A DNA stretch of 15,982 bases from Caldithrix sp. (GCA_020722685.1 DYKH01000119.1:1-15982), one strand, 5' to 3'; shown: positions 6,864-14,172, numbered from the stretch's first letter. Notes: a model not told the origin generated them from the letters alone. Program-made: numbers and translations.

Positions 6864-8636
6864 TCAGTGAGATGAGCTGATCAGAATTTGCTCCCCTGCT
6901 TCCAAGCCGTTGGTTATTTCGATGCGATGGCCATCGCTGTAACCGACTTTTACGGGTCTGGCTTCCTGTTCGTCCTCCCCCGTTTTGACATACACAACGT
7001 CCTGACCCTTGCTGCGCGAAACCGCTTCGATGGGAACGGTCACGACATCGACCAAATCGCCAACGTGAATGCGGGCGTCGGCAATCATGCCAAAGTGGAT
7101 TTTTTTGTGTGTGGTATCGCCGACGGACGGAATGCTAATCCGCACGGGATAAAATCGGGCGTTGCCATCGTCCGTCGCAGTCGCGGCAATACGGTCGACC
7201 TTTGCGTTCAGCACCGTGCCGCTAAAGCTTGGTCCGCTCACGTCAACGGCTTGACCCACATGCAGGTACTTTAGACTGAGCTCGCCTACAGCCGTATCGA
7301 TAATGTAGGATTCTGTAGCGCCGATGGTGGCAATGAGGTCGCCATCGCTCACCATGTCCCCTTCCTTTTTGAAAGTGCCTTGACGTCCATCACTGGATAC
7401 GGGCAGCATGACGAGACCCGCCACGGGCGCGCGAATCAGGGTCGCTTCATAGCGCGCCTCGATTTCATCCAACTCCTCTTTCGCATTTGAAAGCTTGAGT
7501 CGCAGGACTTCGATTTTCTCTGCACTTCCTTTGTCCAATGTGGTTTCCAACGATTGCTTGGCGTTTTCAAAGTCGTATTCGGCCTTTTTATAGCTCGTTT
7601 GCGTTTGTTCGTATTCGACCCGTGGAATGATCCCCTTTTCGAATAGCTTTTGCGTCTCCTGCAGCTTTCTTTTTTCGTTATTCATGGCGATTTTGGAAAG
7701 CTCGAAACTGCGCTTCGCTTGACTGACCTCCAGACTGGTCTCCCAGTTCTTTAGCTGATTGTACTTTTCCAACAGCTCCATGTACGTCACTCGCGCAGTG
7801 CGTACGTTCTTGGCAAGCTCCTTAGTGTCTAATTGGTACAGAATATGTCCCTTCGGCACATAGTCACCCTGATTGAAATTCCTATGCACCACTTTGCCGG
7901 AAGTCTGGGCTGCTATCACGACTTTGCTAACCGGCTCGATCGTACCGCACAAGTTGATCTCCATACTCAGAGTGTCCAATTTGGCTGTGACCACCTGGCG
8001 CTCAATATTTTTGCTTTCCTTCGGCACGACGTCCGCACGTAGTATCTTTATGCTATTGGTAGAATAGAGAACGGCCAAGAGAAAGAGGAAAAAAATGACC
8101 CCTCCTAACGCGAGCTTGATCCTCTCGGATTTGGGTAGTAAAGCGAGTAACGCTCCCTGCTCTTGCCGCGCCTCTTCCAGTTGCTGTTCAAGCAGCTCCT
8201 TTTCCTCTTGCCAAAGGGCTGCGGCTTCGCTCATTTCACTACTTGCCTGCACAGAGCGTTTGAGGAAAACCACGAGCGACCGTCTGCTGGTCAGCTTACC
8301 AAGCAGATCTGATTCGCTCACCAAAGCGGTAGAGATTTGCAATTTGACCTCGCTGCCAACAGGTGTTTGATAGACGATCTTGCGCCCCTGATGTTCGAGG
8401 TCTTTCTTCAGGCCGTCATTGATGATTTGGCCGAGTTCTTGATTCTGGGTTTCGTGGAAGAATATCCACGAGTAAGATTGGCCGATGAGCGCTTCCTCGG
8501 CAAAACCAAGGATCTTGGTTGCCTTGTGATTGGCCGAAAGGATGGTTCCATCCATTGACACCACCAGTACGCCGTCGGTAGTGTGAGAGGCGACGCTGTC
8601 GAAAAGCTTAGATCGTTTCATGGTAACCAATTCCAT
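6864..8636 (-). CDS. PAS domain-membrane fusion protein (HlyD/MacA type) hybrid
   Basis: A 590-aa protein with an unusual order of parts. Residues about 10-128 form a PAS domain (T-D-G-V-L-V-V-S-M-D-G-T-I-L-S-A-N, then I-L-G-F and a G-Q-S-Y-S-W-I-F turn). A Glu/Gln-rich coiled coil follows at about 138-165 and one membrane helix at about 173-193. The periplasmic part is a membrane-fusion adaptor: split lipoyl domain (about 236-272 and 398-442, with L-I-R-A-P-V-A-G), an alpha-helical hairpin (about 273-397), a beta-barrel (about 443-525) and a C-terminal membrane-proximal domain. Adaptors of this family bridge an inner-membrane pump to TolC. The PAS domain would sit in the cytoplasm and could sense a ligand, redox state or the pump partner. 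The start is ATG 8636. ATG 8621 (MKRSKLF), with GGA upstream, is equally possible. It probably begins the export cassette that continues with the permease and channel genes. Confidence 0.88.
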   Translation of the reverse strand: MELVTMKRSKLFDSVASHTTDGVLVVSMDGTILSANHKATKILGFAEEALIGQSYSWIFFHETQNQELGQIINDGLKKDLEHQGRKIVYQTPVGSEVKLQISTALVSESDLLGKLTSRRSLVVFLKRSVQASSEMSEAAALWQEEKELLEQQLEEARQEQGALLALLPKSERIKLALGGVIFFLFLLAVLYSTNSIKILRADVVPKESKNIERQVVTAKLDTLSMEINLCGTIEPVSKVVIAAQTSGKVVHRNFNQGDYVPKGHILYQLDTKELAKNVRTARVTYMELLEKYNQLKNWETSLEVSQAKRSFELSKIAMNNEKRKLQETQKLFEKGIIPRVEYEQTQTSYKKAEYDFENAKQSLETTLDKGSAEKIEVLRLKLSNAKEELDEIEARYEATLIRAPVAGLVMLPVSSDGRQGTFKKEGDMVSDGDLIATIGATESYIIDTAVGELSLKYLHVGQAVDVSGPSFSGTVLNAKVDRIAATATDDGNARFYPVRISIPSVGDTTHKKIHFGMIADARIHVGDLVDVVTVPIEAVSRSKGQDVVYVKTGEDEQEARPVKVGYSDGHRIEITNGLEAGEQILISSSH

Positions 8637-8930
8637 CTTCTATACTTCAATTTCTTTCAAAACGGGAACATGATAGCTCGTGACCGATCACCGGAGTTCA
8701 AACCGTCCGACCTGACAAAAGTTCAAAATGATGGGAGATAAAAGCATCAAGAATCCTGTTTGAGCGATTGGGTCGAAAAAGCGGAGAAAAACAAAAAGCC
8801 GATTCTTTTACAATTGAAAAAACATCCAAGGTACGTGTCGAGCCACTGACCGGCCCGCTTGCAGACACACACGTTGGCAACTCCCATCTTCCTTTGTTGG
8901 TTTCAAAGTTCCGGTCCCATCCCTTCGTTG
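8637..8930. other. 294-bp intergenic region between the lipoprotein gene and the efflux cassette
   Basis: This gap separates the end of the mla-type operon from the start of the PAS-adaptor gene, so it should hold the terminator of the first and the promoter of the second. I see no convincing -35/-10 pair, no strong terminator and no conserved small gene. It does contain a long A-rich/T-rich stretch around 8780-8825. Confidence 0.4.
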
Positions 8931-9506
8931 CTAACGAACTGCCTTCAGTTTTTCCCCAAGCTGCTCGAACACCTTGCGCGTAGCCTCGCTCATCGCTTGA
9001 ATAATGCCTTCCGGGCTGTTCATGCCGACCTTCTCTTGAGCTACTAACAATCCCTCCCACAAGTTTTTGCCGTGCTCGGAGTCCTCTACTTCCGCCCACA
9101 AAGCGACTTGAGCAAAATGCCCATCCTTGGAATAAACCTCATCGAATTGCTCGATGTTGGCAGAAAGAAGCATAAACTTTTTGCTGCGCGGAGGGACGAG
9201 GGTAACGCGATTAAAAATGCCCAGCCCACGCAAGTATTCGGCCGCTTTTTTGGTCAGCAATTCGGTCGGAGAGGAAATCCACCGACGGTAGTGGTCGAAT
9301 TTTACCTCATAGTCTGAAGGCCGGTAAATCAGCTTATCCTGAGCATGAACATCATCCGCGCTGAACGGCTGCACAAACAACACGCCTTGACGATCGGCGC
9401 TGTTTTCTTGCGGCAGCGAATAATCAAGAGTGAAATACCGGCTTTGCGGCACGCGGCCACAGGACAGCAATAGCAAAAACATGAGAATCGGAGTTGATCG
9501 TTTCAT
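8931..9506 (-). CDS. ABC-type transport auxiliary lipoprotein, PqiC/DUF330-like
   Basis: From the ATG at 9506 the protein has 191 residues and begins with a lipoprotein signal (MKRSTPILMFLLLLSC), with lipobox L-L-S-C and lipidated Cys16. GGAGAA lies eight bases before this ATG, which decides the start over the in-frame positions up to 9605. The mature part (SRYFTLDY at the beginning, then a V-Q-P-F strand and an I-Y-R-P-S-D-Y-E-V motif) follows the pattern of auxiliary lipoproteins encoded with MCE transporters, such as PqiC. These sit in the outer membrane, facing the periplasm, and are thought to dock the MCE protein. It follows mlaD by 135 bp on the same strand, as in many mla/pqi-type operons. 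It would be the outer-membrane partner of this transporter, as there is no MlaC or MlaA gene in the window. Confidence 0.8.
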   Translation of the reverse strand: MKRSTPILMFLLLLSCGRVPQSRYFTLDYSLPQENSADRQGVLFVQPFSADDVHAQDKLIYRPSDYEVKFDHYRRWISSPTELLTKKAAEYLRGLGIFNRVTLVPPRSKKFMLLSANIEQFDEVYSKDGHFAQVALWAEVEDSEHGKNLWEGLLVAQEKVGMNSPEGIIQAMSEATRKVFEQLGEKLKAVR

Positions 9507-9641
9507 GCCAGGTTCTCCAGAATAAAAGCAGCTTCCTTTACACCTCATGACTGTGAAGTCCTTGCGCATATTCACTTGATGAGCGTTTCGAAATTCATTG
9601 CGCAAGAGCTCTGATTCGACAATAATGCATTGGCCGAAAAT

Positions 9642-10538
9642 CTACTGCAGCTCTCTCTCCGGCGGATGACTCTTTCTCACCAACGACCAGGGTTGTTCTT
9701 TTATCGTCTGGCTGAATTGATCCAGGTTTTGCGTCAAGGAGGCCAAGTTGCGCATGATCTCATTGTAGGATGCGCTATTGCCCACCAAGGCGGTGTTCAA
9801 GTTATCCACCGTCATATTGAGCTTGGAGACCATCTCCTTGCTTTCCGCCAGCATAACCTGAATGCTTTCGAAGCTTTGCGAAATGGTGCTATCATTACTC
9901 GCCAACATACGATTAATGGAATTAACCGTTGCATCCAACTCCTGAGTAAGATGGTTGAGATTAGCGGCGATGCTCTTCATGTCTTTCGAGCTGGCGGTCG
10001 TCAACTCGCTCGCCGAGGCGATCATGGAGGAAATATTCTTGCGATTCTCCTCATTCAACAAAGCGTTGATGCGGCGCAGCAACTCGGTTGCCTCCGCTGT
10101 GGCCGCATCCATGGTGCCGGACATCTGCGCAAAGCCGGCGACGTCATCGGAGCGCACCAACGAGCCGGGCTTCAGCCGCGGCGCATCGTCCGATCCCGCA
10201 GAAATCTCTATGTAAAAGGCGCCCATTAAACCAATGCTCGTCAAAAAGGCGCGGCTATCGACCCGAATCGGCGTCCCCTTTTTCACCTCCAATTTCAGCT
10301 CGACTCGGGTGTCCTGATCCGGCGGCAGCATCAGGTCAATGACTCGTCCCACTTCGAAACCGGCATAACGCACCACCGAGCCTTTTTCGATGCCGCCCAC
10401 GTATTTGAAGCGCGCCAAGTAGACGTCCTTGTCATCCCAAGCGTTCATCCCGCCAATGACCACTAAGAAGGCGATGAAAATGAGCACACTAACAATTATG
10501 AATATGCCCGCCTTGATTTCGCTTGAACGATATTCCAT
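9642..10538 (-). CDS. mlaD: MlaD-family MCE-domain substrate-binding protein
   Basis: A 298-aa protein anchored by one N-terminal helix at about residues 10-30. A single MCE domain follows at about 38-115 (F-x-x-V-G-G-I-x-x-G-x-x-V-R-Y-A-G-F-x-V-G-x-V is the family core). After residue 135 comes a long helical, Ser/Asn-rich coiled-coil tail ending in K-E-Q-P-W-S-L-V-R, a common ending of MlaD-like proteins outside the enterics. MCE proteins form hexameric rings that carry phospholipid between membranes above the MlaE permease. AAGGA lies seven bases before the ATG. It follows mlaF by 28 bp. The tail is much longer than in E. coli MlaD (about 183 aa), which suggests a helical tube or needle spanning further into the periplasm, as in PqiB or LetB. 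That last point is inference. Confidence 0.93.
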   Translation of the reverse strand: MEYRSSEIKAGIFIIVSVLIFIAFLVVIGGMNAWDDKDVYLARFKYVGGIEKGSVVRYAGFEVGRVIDLMLPPDQDTRVELKLEVKKGTPIRVDSRAFLTSIGLMGAFYIEISAGSDDAPRLKPGSLVRSDDVAGFAQMSGTMDAATAEATELLRRINALLNEENRKNISSMIASASELTTASSKDMKSIAANLNHLTQELDATVNSINRMLASNDSTISQSFESIQVMLAESKEMVSKLNMTVDNLNTALVGNSASYNEIMRNLASLTQNLDQFSQTIKEQPWSLVRKSHPPERELQ

Positions 10539-10566
10539 CTGTCAATCCTTATGTTGAGCCGGACTT

Positions 10567-11376
10567 TCACGCCTGGTCGATTAAATAGCCCTCGCCGATC
10601 AAGGCATTAAGATGCTTTTCGCGATCCAGGATTTCTTCATCGGGCTTGCGCTGCAAAAACTGTTGCACTCTGGCATCTTTGCTTTCTTGCATGGCTTCCT
10701 TAGTGCCCAAGAAAATGACTTCGCCCTCGTGCAGCAAAGCAATACGGTCGGCAATCAAAAACACAGAAGCCAGCTCATGGGTTACCACCACGATGGTCAT
10801 CTTGAAGGCTTTCTTCAGTTTTAAGATCAGGTGGTCGATCCCCACCGCCACGATGGGGTCCAGTCCTGCCGAAGGCTCGTCGCAAAAGAGAATTTCCGGG
10901 TCCATGGCCAAGGCTCGCGCCAAGCCCGCCCTTTTTTTCATGCCGCCGGAAAGTTGGGCTGGCATGAAATCATCAAAGCCGGTCAGGCCGACTAAATCGA
11001 GCTTCATGCGCGTCATGATTTTGATGGTCGACATCTCCAACGGCGTGTGCTCGACCAGCGGCAGAGCCACGTTGTCGGCGACTGTCATGGAATTGAACAA
11101 GGCCGCTCCCTGGAACAGCATACCCACTTTTTTCAGCACCGCATTCTTTTCGTCTTCGCGCACCTTCACTAGATCGACGCCCTTGATGATGATCTGCCCT
11201 TGCGTCGGCATTTGCAGACCGGCGAGATGCCGCAGCAGCGTGGTCTTGCCGCAGCCGGAGCGACCGAGGATGACCAAGGTCTCGTCGTCGTAGATGTCAA
11301 GATTGATGTTCTTGAGAATCTCCCGCCGCCCGTAGGCGGTGTGGAGATTGCGTATGCTTATGATGGGTGTGGACAT
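10567..11376 (-). CDS. mlaF: MlaF-family ABC transporter ATP-binding protein
   Basis: A 269-aa ATPase with all expected motifs: Walker A G-R-S-G-C-G-K-T-T (38-46), Q-loop Gln89, signature L-S-G-G-M (142-146), Walker B I-L-F-C-D-E (162-167), D-loop S-A-G-L-D and switch His200. The M-K-K-R-A-G-L-A-R-A-L stretch after the signature is typical of MlaF-type ATPases. It would power the MlaE permease. The C-terminal 25 residues (D-R-E-K-H-L-N-A-L-I...) extend past the core, as they do in E. coli MlaF, where the C-terminus contacts the partner subunit. The ATG at 11376 has no strong ribosome-binding site. In most operons mlaF lies next to mlaE. Here about 1.65 kb of small toxin-antitoxin-type genes separate them, so mlaF may depend on its own promoter or on read-through. 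Confidence 0.94.
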   Translation of the reverse strand: MSTPIISIRNLHTAYGRREILKNINLDIYDDETLVILGRSGCGKTTLLRHLAGLQMPTQGQIIIKGVDLVKVREDEKNAVLKKVGMLFQGAALFNSMTVADNVALPLVEHTPLEMSTIKIMTRMKLDLVGLTGFDDFMPAQLSGGMKKRAGLARALAMDPEILFCDEPSAGLDPIVAVGIDHLILKLKKAFKMTIVVVTHELASVFLIADRIALLHEGEVIFLGTKEAMQESKDARVQQFLQRKPDEEILDREKHLNALIGEGYLIDQA

Positions 11377-11516
11377 GAAGTTAATCTGTTAGATCCGTTT
11401 CCTCAGTCATTCTTCTCATTGCGACTGGATACAGACACAAGTTCTTTACCCGGCATCGTGGGCACTTAATTCCCATTGGTGAATGCATGGGCTCCCAAAG
11501 TTGGTTAGGTTTTCGA
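11377..11516 (-). other. Leader region before mlaF with a CCCAT/ATGGG inverted repeat
   Basis: The 140 bp between the end of the broken DUF2442 frame and the mlaF start codon shows no conserved gene. A small inverted repeat, CCCAT...ATGGG, lies at about 11473-11492. This is where a promoter for mlaF-mlaD-lipoprotein would be needed if read-through from the phosphatase promoter is blocked. I could not identify a convincing one. Confidence 0.3.
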
Positions 11517-11759
11517 CTAGCCTGGTACAGAATGCGCCCATAATGTATCGGGGGCAATATCAAGATTTCCCGGTCAAACCACCGTGCCATACTTGACAGA
11601 TGCCTTGAAAAATAGCGGAGAATTGCTGAGCTTGGTAAAGGGCTTTTTCTTGAGAAAAGGCTTCATGTCAAATATTCGTTTTTCTCCATTTTCAAAAACG
11701 AGCTCTAATGAATAGTCCTCGCGCGTCGTCACCCTAACGACGCCATGCAGCATTTCCAT
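11517..11759 (-). pseudogene. DUF2442 family protein interrupted by an in-frame TGA at a conserved Trp
   Basis: The frame starts MEMLHGVVRV and runs through F-D-M-K-P-F-L and K-Y-G-T-V-V. It then meets TGA at 11574-11576 and continues in the same frame as PGNLDIAPDTLWAHSVPG to a TAG at 11517-11519. In DUF2442 proteins the sequence at this point reads G-T-V-x-W-x-x-x-x-D-I-A-P-D-T-L-Y, so the TGA replaces the conserved Trp codon TGG by a single base change. As read, only a 61-aa truncated product is made. DUF2442 proteins are small (about 75-100 aa) and often sit beside DUF4160 or toxin-antitoxin genes. No DUF4160 partner is visible. The alternatives are a sequencing error or very recent decay. 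Confidence 0.8.
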
Positions 11760-11797
11760 AATATTCTTCCTACGCAGCAGCTGGTTGGTTTGCTTGG

Positions 11798-11983
11798 CTA
11801 TCGTGCATCAGTCTTAGATTTGCCAATCACTCGCTTCTTTTGAACCCTGGCAACCAAGCGATCCTTTAGGGTTTTTTCTTTTACTTTCGCCATGGAAAAT
11901 AGCAGTGAAAAATCCTCTTTGCACTCTAATCCTATTTCACGGCGATGCTTTCTTACCTCTTCAACGATCGGGTCTTCCCACAT
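11798..11983 (-). CDS. Small protein of unknown function (MWEDPIVEEVR type)
   Basis: A 61-aa, strongly basic protein opening with M-W-E-D-P-I-V-E-E-V-R. I recognise the opening from a group of short uncharacterised proteins (M-W-x-D-P-I-V-x-E-V-R), commonly found near toxin-antitoxin genes in environmental bacteria. The usual middle of that group (R-F-N-Y-D-L-x-A-I) is present only in degenerate form (C-K-E-D-F-S-L-L-F), and the end is Lys/Arg-rich. No membrane segment is seen. It precedes the broken DUF2442 gene by 38 bp on the same strand, so the two may once have formed a pair. An antitoxin-like role is a guess from context. Confidence 0.6.
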   Translation of the reverse strand: MWEDPIVEEVRKHRREIGLECKEDFSLLFSMAKVKEKTLKDRLVARVQKKRVIGKSKTDAR

Positions 11984-12061
11984 TATAGGCTCTCATCAAT
12001 TCTTAGTGTACGTGGCGAGGTCGTGTAAAACTGTAGCTTGTTCTGGTCCGGTCAAGAAACT

Positions 12062-12086
12062 TAAAAACTAGAAAGCTGGCAAGCTT
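12062..12086 (-). terminator. Possible weak intrinsic terminator after hicA
   Basis: On the minus strand AAGCT-TGCC-AGCTT (12073-12086) forms a short stem with a four-base loop. It is followed a few bases on by a run of five T (12063-12067 as A on the plus strand). The stem is short and the T-run is displaced, so termination would be weak at best. Confidence 0.3.
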
Positions 12087-12125
12087 CGTCATTACTTATC
12101 CATTCATTGCCAAGTCAAAACAAGC

Positions 12126-12362
12126 TCATGCTAAGAGATTGTCAATTTCGTCATCAGTGAACCTTAACTGCCTCAGTACCCTTTTGCAATATATTGGATC
12201 CAGTGTCTGTTTCCCCATTTGTACTGGTGCTGAATACCTTTCTCCGCGCACCAGTCTTGAGTAGATCGCATGATCTGTAGCCCTCTGCCTAACAAAAACC
12301 GCTCCACCTTTTTCCAATAGCCTAACAAGTTCTCTGCTCGACATCGACGGAATCTTAGGCAT
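12126..12362 (-). CDS. hicA: HicA-family mRNA interferase toxin
   Basis: From the ATG at 12362 the protein has 78 residues, the usual HicA size. It opens M-P-K-I-P-S-M-S-S-R-E-L-V-R-L-L-E-K-G-G. The middle, F-V-R-Q-R-A-T-D-H-A-I-Y, is the HicA double-stranded-RNA-binding-like core with the catalytic His in the H-A-I-Y context. The end, V-L-R-Q-L-R-F-T-D-D-E-I, is the usual terminal helix. HicA toxins cleave mRNA independently of ribosomes and are neutralised by HicB. The ATG at 12362 is chosen over the one at 12377 because GAGG lies nine bases upstream and because it gives an 8-bp overlap with hicB (ATGCCTAA). The antitoxin-first order is the reverse of E. coli hicAB but common elsewhere. Confidence 0.85.
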   Translation of the reverse strand: MPKIPSMSSRELVRLLEKGGAVFVRQRATDHAIYSRLVRGERYSAPVQMGKQTLDPIYCKRVLRQLRFTDDEIDNLLA

Positions 12363-12654
12363 AAGAAGCGACCTCATGCACTTCGAGCGGTCTCAAGATC
12401 AGGCCTTCAGATGGTTCCTTGTACCACTCCGGCTCGGTGTCGCGCAGAAATTCGATAAGCTCTTCCGAAGAGATGGGAGACACTACAGTTTCCGGAAATT
12501 CGCTTATGTCATCCATGTATGATTCTATTGCGGCGCGGAGGTTTTTCTCTACATCAGCAAGGTCCTCGCCGCGGGCCGAAAGATTGAGTTCTAAGCATAT
12601 CGCAACATATTCAAGCTTGCTTCTGCGGATTATAGCTGTGTATTTCTTTTCCAT
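12355..12654 (-). CDS. hicB: HicB-family antitoxin
   Basis: A 99-aa protein whose N-terminal half (K-Y-T-A-I-I-R-R...E-Y-V-A-I-C-L-E-L-N-L-S-A-R-G-E) is the HicB partial-RNase-H-like fold, with the E-x-L-x-D-V-x-x-N-L-R-x-A-I helix after it. It would bind and inhibit HicA, whose gene overlaps its last codons. The C-terminal part (residues about 55-99) does not show a clear helix-turn-helix or ribbon-helix-helix, so autoregulation by DNA binding cannot be claimed. Upstream, 12655-12760 contains no gene and may carry the hicBA promoter. No confident -35/-10 pair was seen. Confidence 0.82.
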   Translation of the reverse strand: MEKKYTAIIRRSKLEYVAICLELNLSARGEDLADVEKNLRAAIESYMDDISEFPETVVSPISSEELIEFLRDTEPEWYKEPSEGLILRPLEVHEVASYA

Positions 12655-12760
12655 TATTTCTACCGTTCTGATTTGCCCAAAACTTTGATTTCTACTGCCC
12701 CTATTAAGCTTGTAGGGTGAGGATGGTATCTCAACACCCAGTCAGGCGCTTTATCCTTGA

Positions 12761-12991
12761 TCAAACAACCATGCCCGCACAAGGCCCCCATTTGTTAAGA
12801 TTCTTTCTGAGAGTCATTGCCCTTTTGCTGATCTCTGCTGTGGTCTGTTCCTCATCCAATCCCTGTCGCCACTTTGTATAGTCAAATGGCTCCCTTTGAA
12901 TCAACGCAATGAAGCGTTCCGCTTCAACGTCACCTAACTGATCTGCAAGAACTTGGATTCCTTTTAGCCTAATCTCTGTATCAGTCATCAT
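12761..12991 (-). CDS. Conserved small protein of unknown function (toxin-antitoxin-associated type)
   Basis: A 76-aa soluble protein. It opens with M-T-D-T-E-I-R-L-K-G. The centre, A-E-R-F-I-A-L-I-Q-R-E-P-F-D-Y-T-K-W, resembles a group of roughly 70-aa uncharacterised proteins common in cyanobacteria and environmental phyla, whose members share the E-R-F-I-x-L-I-x-R-E-P-F-D-Y-T-x-W core. The fold is predicted mostly helical from its pattern. GAGG lies seven bases before the first of two adjacent ATGs (12991, 12988). It starts 33 bp after mlaE ends, on the same strand, at the border of the small-gene block. Antitoxin function is possible but not shown by the sequence. Confidence 0.65.
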   Translation of the reverse strand: MMTDTEIRLKGIQVLADQLGDVEAERFIALIQREPFDYTKWRQGLDEEQTTAEISKRAMTLRKNLNKWGPCAGMVV

Positions 12992-13024
12992 GGCAAAGCC
13001 TCTTTTGGCACAAACCGCCTCCTT

Positions 13025-13828
13025 TCACAGCGTCGAATAAAACAGCGCCGTGAACAGCACATCCGCCATAATGATCAGAAAGATCGATGCCACCACGGAG
13101 GCAGTGGTGGATTTGCCGACGCCTTCCGCGCCGCCTTCGACGCTGAATCCTTGGTAGACCCCAATCTGTGCGATAATGAAGGCAAAGACGGTGCTCTTTA
13201 TCAGGCCGGTTAAAAAATCGGATAGCATAATCGCTTCCGCCGTCTCGTTGAAATAGGCGAGCATGGGCAGCTTCAAGTTATAAATCGCCAAAACGAATCC
13301 GCCCAAGATGCCCAAGAAATCCGCCAGCACCGTCAGACACGGGACGACGACCATCATGGCCAAGGTGCGCGGCACCACCAAGTAGCCAATGGGATTGATA
13401 CCCATAGTCTGCAGGGCGTCGATTTCTTCGCTGACTTTCATCGTGCCCAGCTCGGCGGCAATGGCCGAACCGCTGCGCCCAGCGATGATAATGGCGGTAA
13501 TGAGCGGTCCCAGCTCACGGGTAACGGACACCCCGACCAAGTCCGCCACGTAGATAGAGGCGCCAAAACGTTCCAACTGATAGGCCGATTGCATGGCGAT
13601 GATCAAGCCAACAAAAAAGGTGATGATACCGACGATCGGCAAAGAGTTGACCCCGATGCGTACCATTTGCACAAAGGTCAATCCCCAGCGAATGCTCTTT
13701 CCCTTGAACGGAGCGAGAAAAATCCAATACAAGGACTGGATACACAATTGCCCGATGCGCAGTATGTGGATGGAAAAGGTCAACGTGCCCCGGCCAGCCG
13801 AACCAAATGTATTACGAAGCCATTTCAC
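13025..13828 (-). CDS. mlaE: MlaE-family ABC transporter permease
   Basis: A 267-aa inner-membrane permease with the MlaE pattern. It has an amphipathic interface helix at the N-terminus, then five hydrophobic segments, and the conserved cytoplasmic element E-L-G-T-M-K-V-S-E-E-I-D-A-L-Q-T-M-G (about 127-144), which couples to the ATPase. V-T-R-E-L-G-P-L near residue 105 is a second family hallmark. It forms a homodimer that passes phospholipids to or from the MlaD ring. The start is a GTG (13826-13828) that overlaps the stop of the upstream STAS gene as GTGA, with GGAGAAGG shortly before it. Its synthesis is therefore coupled to that of the STAS protein. The next gene downstream belongs to the small-gene block instead of mlaF. 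Confidence 0.95.
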   Translation of the reverse strand: MKWLRNTFGSAGRGTLTFSIHILRIGQLCIQSLYWIFLAPFKGKSIRWGLTFVQMVRIGVNSLPIVGIITFFVGLIIAMQSAYQLERFGASIYVADLVGVSVTRELGPLITAIIIAGRSGSAIAAELGTMKVSEEIDALQTMGINPIGYLVVPRTLAMMVVVPCLTVLADFLGILGGFVLAIYNLKLPMLAYFNETAEAIMLSDFLTGLIKSTVFAFIIAQIGVYQGFSVEGGAEGVGKSTTASVVASIFLIIMADVLFTALFYSTL

Positions 13829-14172
13829 GCCTTGACCTTCTCCAAAGCAGTTTTGAGGTCCTTGTGGATTTCAAAGACTTTGTCCAAGCGCGTTAGCTCG
13901 AAAACTTCCTTGACGCTGGAGCGCAAACCGACCAGAGCGAATTTGCCCTTGTACTTTCCGCATTGTTGCAGTCCTTCGATGAGGGTGGCTACTCCGGAGC
14001 TATCCATGTAGCTGACATTTTCCAGATTGACCAAAATCGCCGGGGTCTTTTCTTTCGTCAGCTTGAGGATTTGCTTGCGCACCTCCGGCGAAGAATAGAG
14101 ATCCACCTCGCCCTTGATGTGCAATAAAACAACCTGGCCTTTGGTTTCGGTCGAAACTTCTACTTTCAACAC
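13825..14172 (-). CDS. STAS-domain protein, anti-sigma factor antagonist/MlaB-like
   Basis: A single STAS domain of about 115 residues. The phosphorylation loop reads Y-M-D-S-S-G-V-A (D57-S58-S59-G60 with the GTG start at 14172). This is the SpoIIAA/RsbV-type site, in which a Ser is phosphorylated by the cognate kinase. The gene lies directly behind an RsbW-like kinase gene and overlaps mlaE by four bases. Known relatives have two kinds of role: controlling an anti-sigma kinase, or, as MlaB, binding MlaF in the lipid transporter. The position next to mlaE fits both. Start: an ATG at 14199 lacks a ribosome-binding site. GTG 14172 and TTG 14169 both have AGAGG at suitable distance, and the TTG would give a TTGA overlap with the kinase stop. 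Confidence 0.9.
   Translation of the reverse strand: MLKVEVSTETKGQVVLLHIKGEVDLYSSPEVRKQILKLTKEKTPAILVNLENVSYMDSSGVATLIEGLQQCGKYKGKFALVGLRSSVKEVFELTRLDKVFEIHKDLKTALEKVKA

Noticed and set aside
8698..9099. A 133-codon minus-strand ORF in the gap after the lipoprotein gene.
   Set aside because: It overlaps the lipoprotein coding region by about 170 bp in another frame and shows no domain or secretion pattern.
9630..10229. A 199-codon plus-strand ORF opposite mlaD.
   Set aside because: It is antisense to a clear MCE gene and has no recognisable family features. The 215-codon ORF opposite mlaF (10646-11293) and the 211-codon ORF opposite the TolC-like gene (3726-4361) were rejected for the same reason.
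11574..11576. Possible recoding of UGA as Trp.
   Set aside because: TGA is the natural stop of several intact genes in the window, including the endonuclease, the kinase and the STAS protein. A nonsense mutation or read error is simpler.
11381..11590. A 69-codon minus-strand ORF between the DUF2442 gene and mlaF, at first suggestive of a frameshifted DUF2442 tail.
   Set aside because: The true DUF2442 ending continues in the original frame after the TGA. The 69-codon frame is an out-of-frame reading of it.
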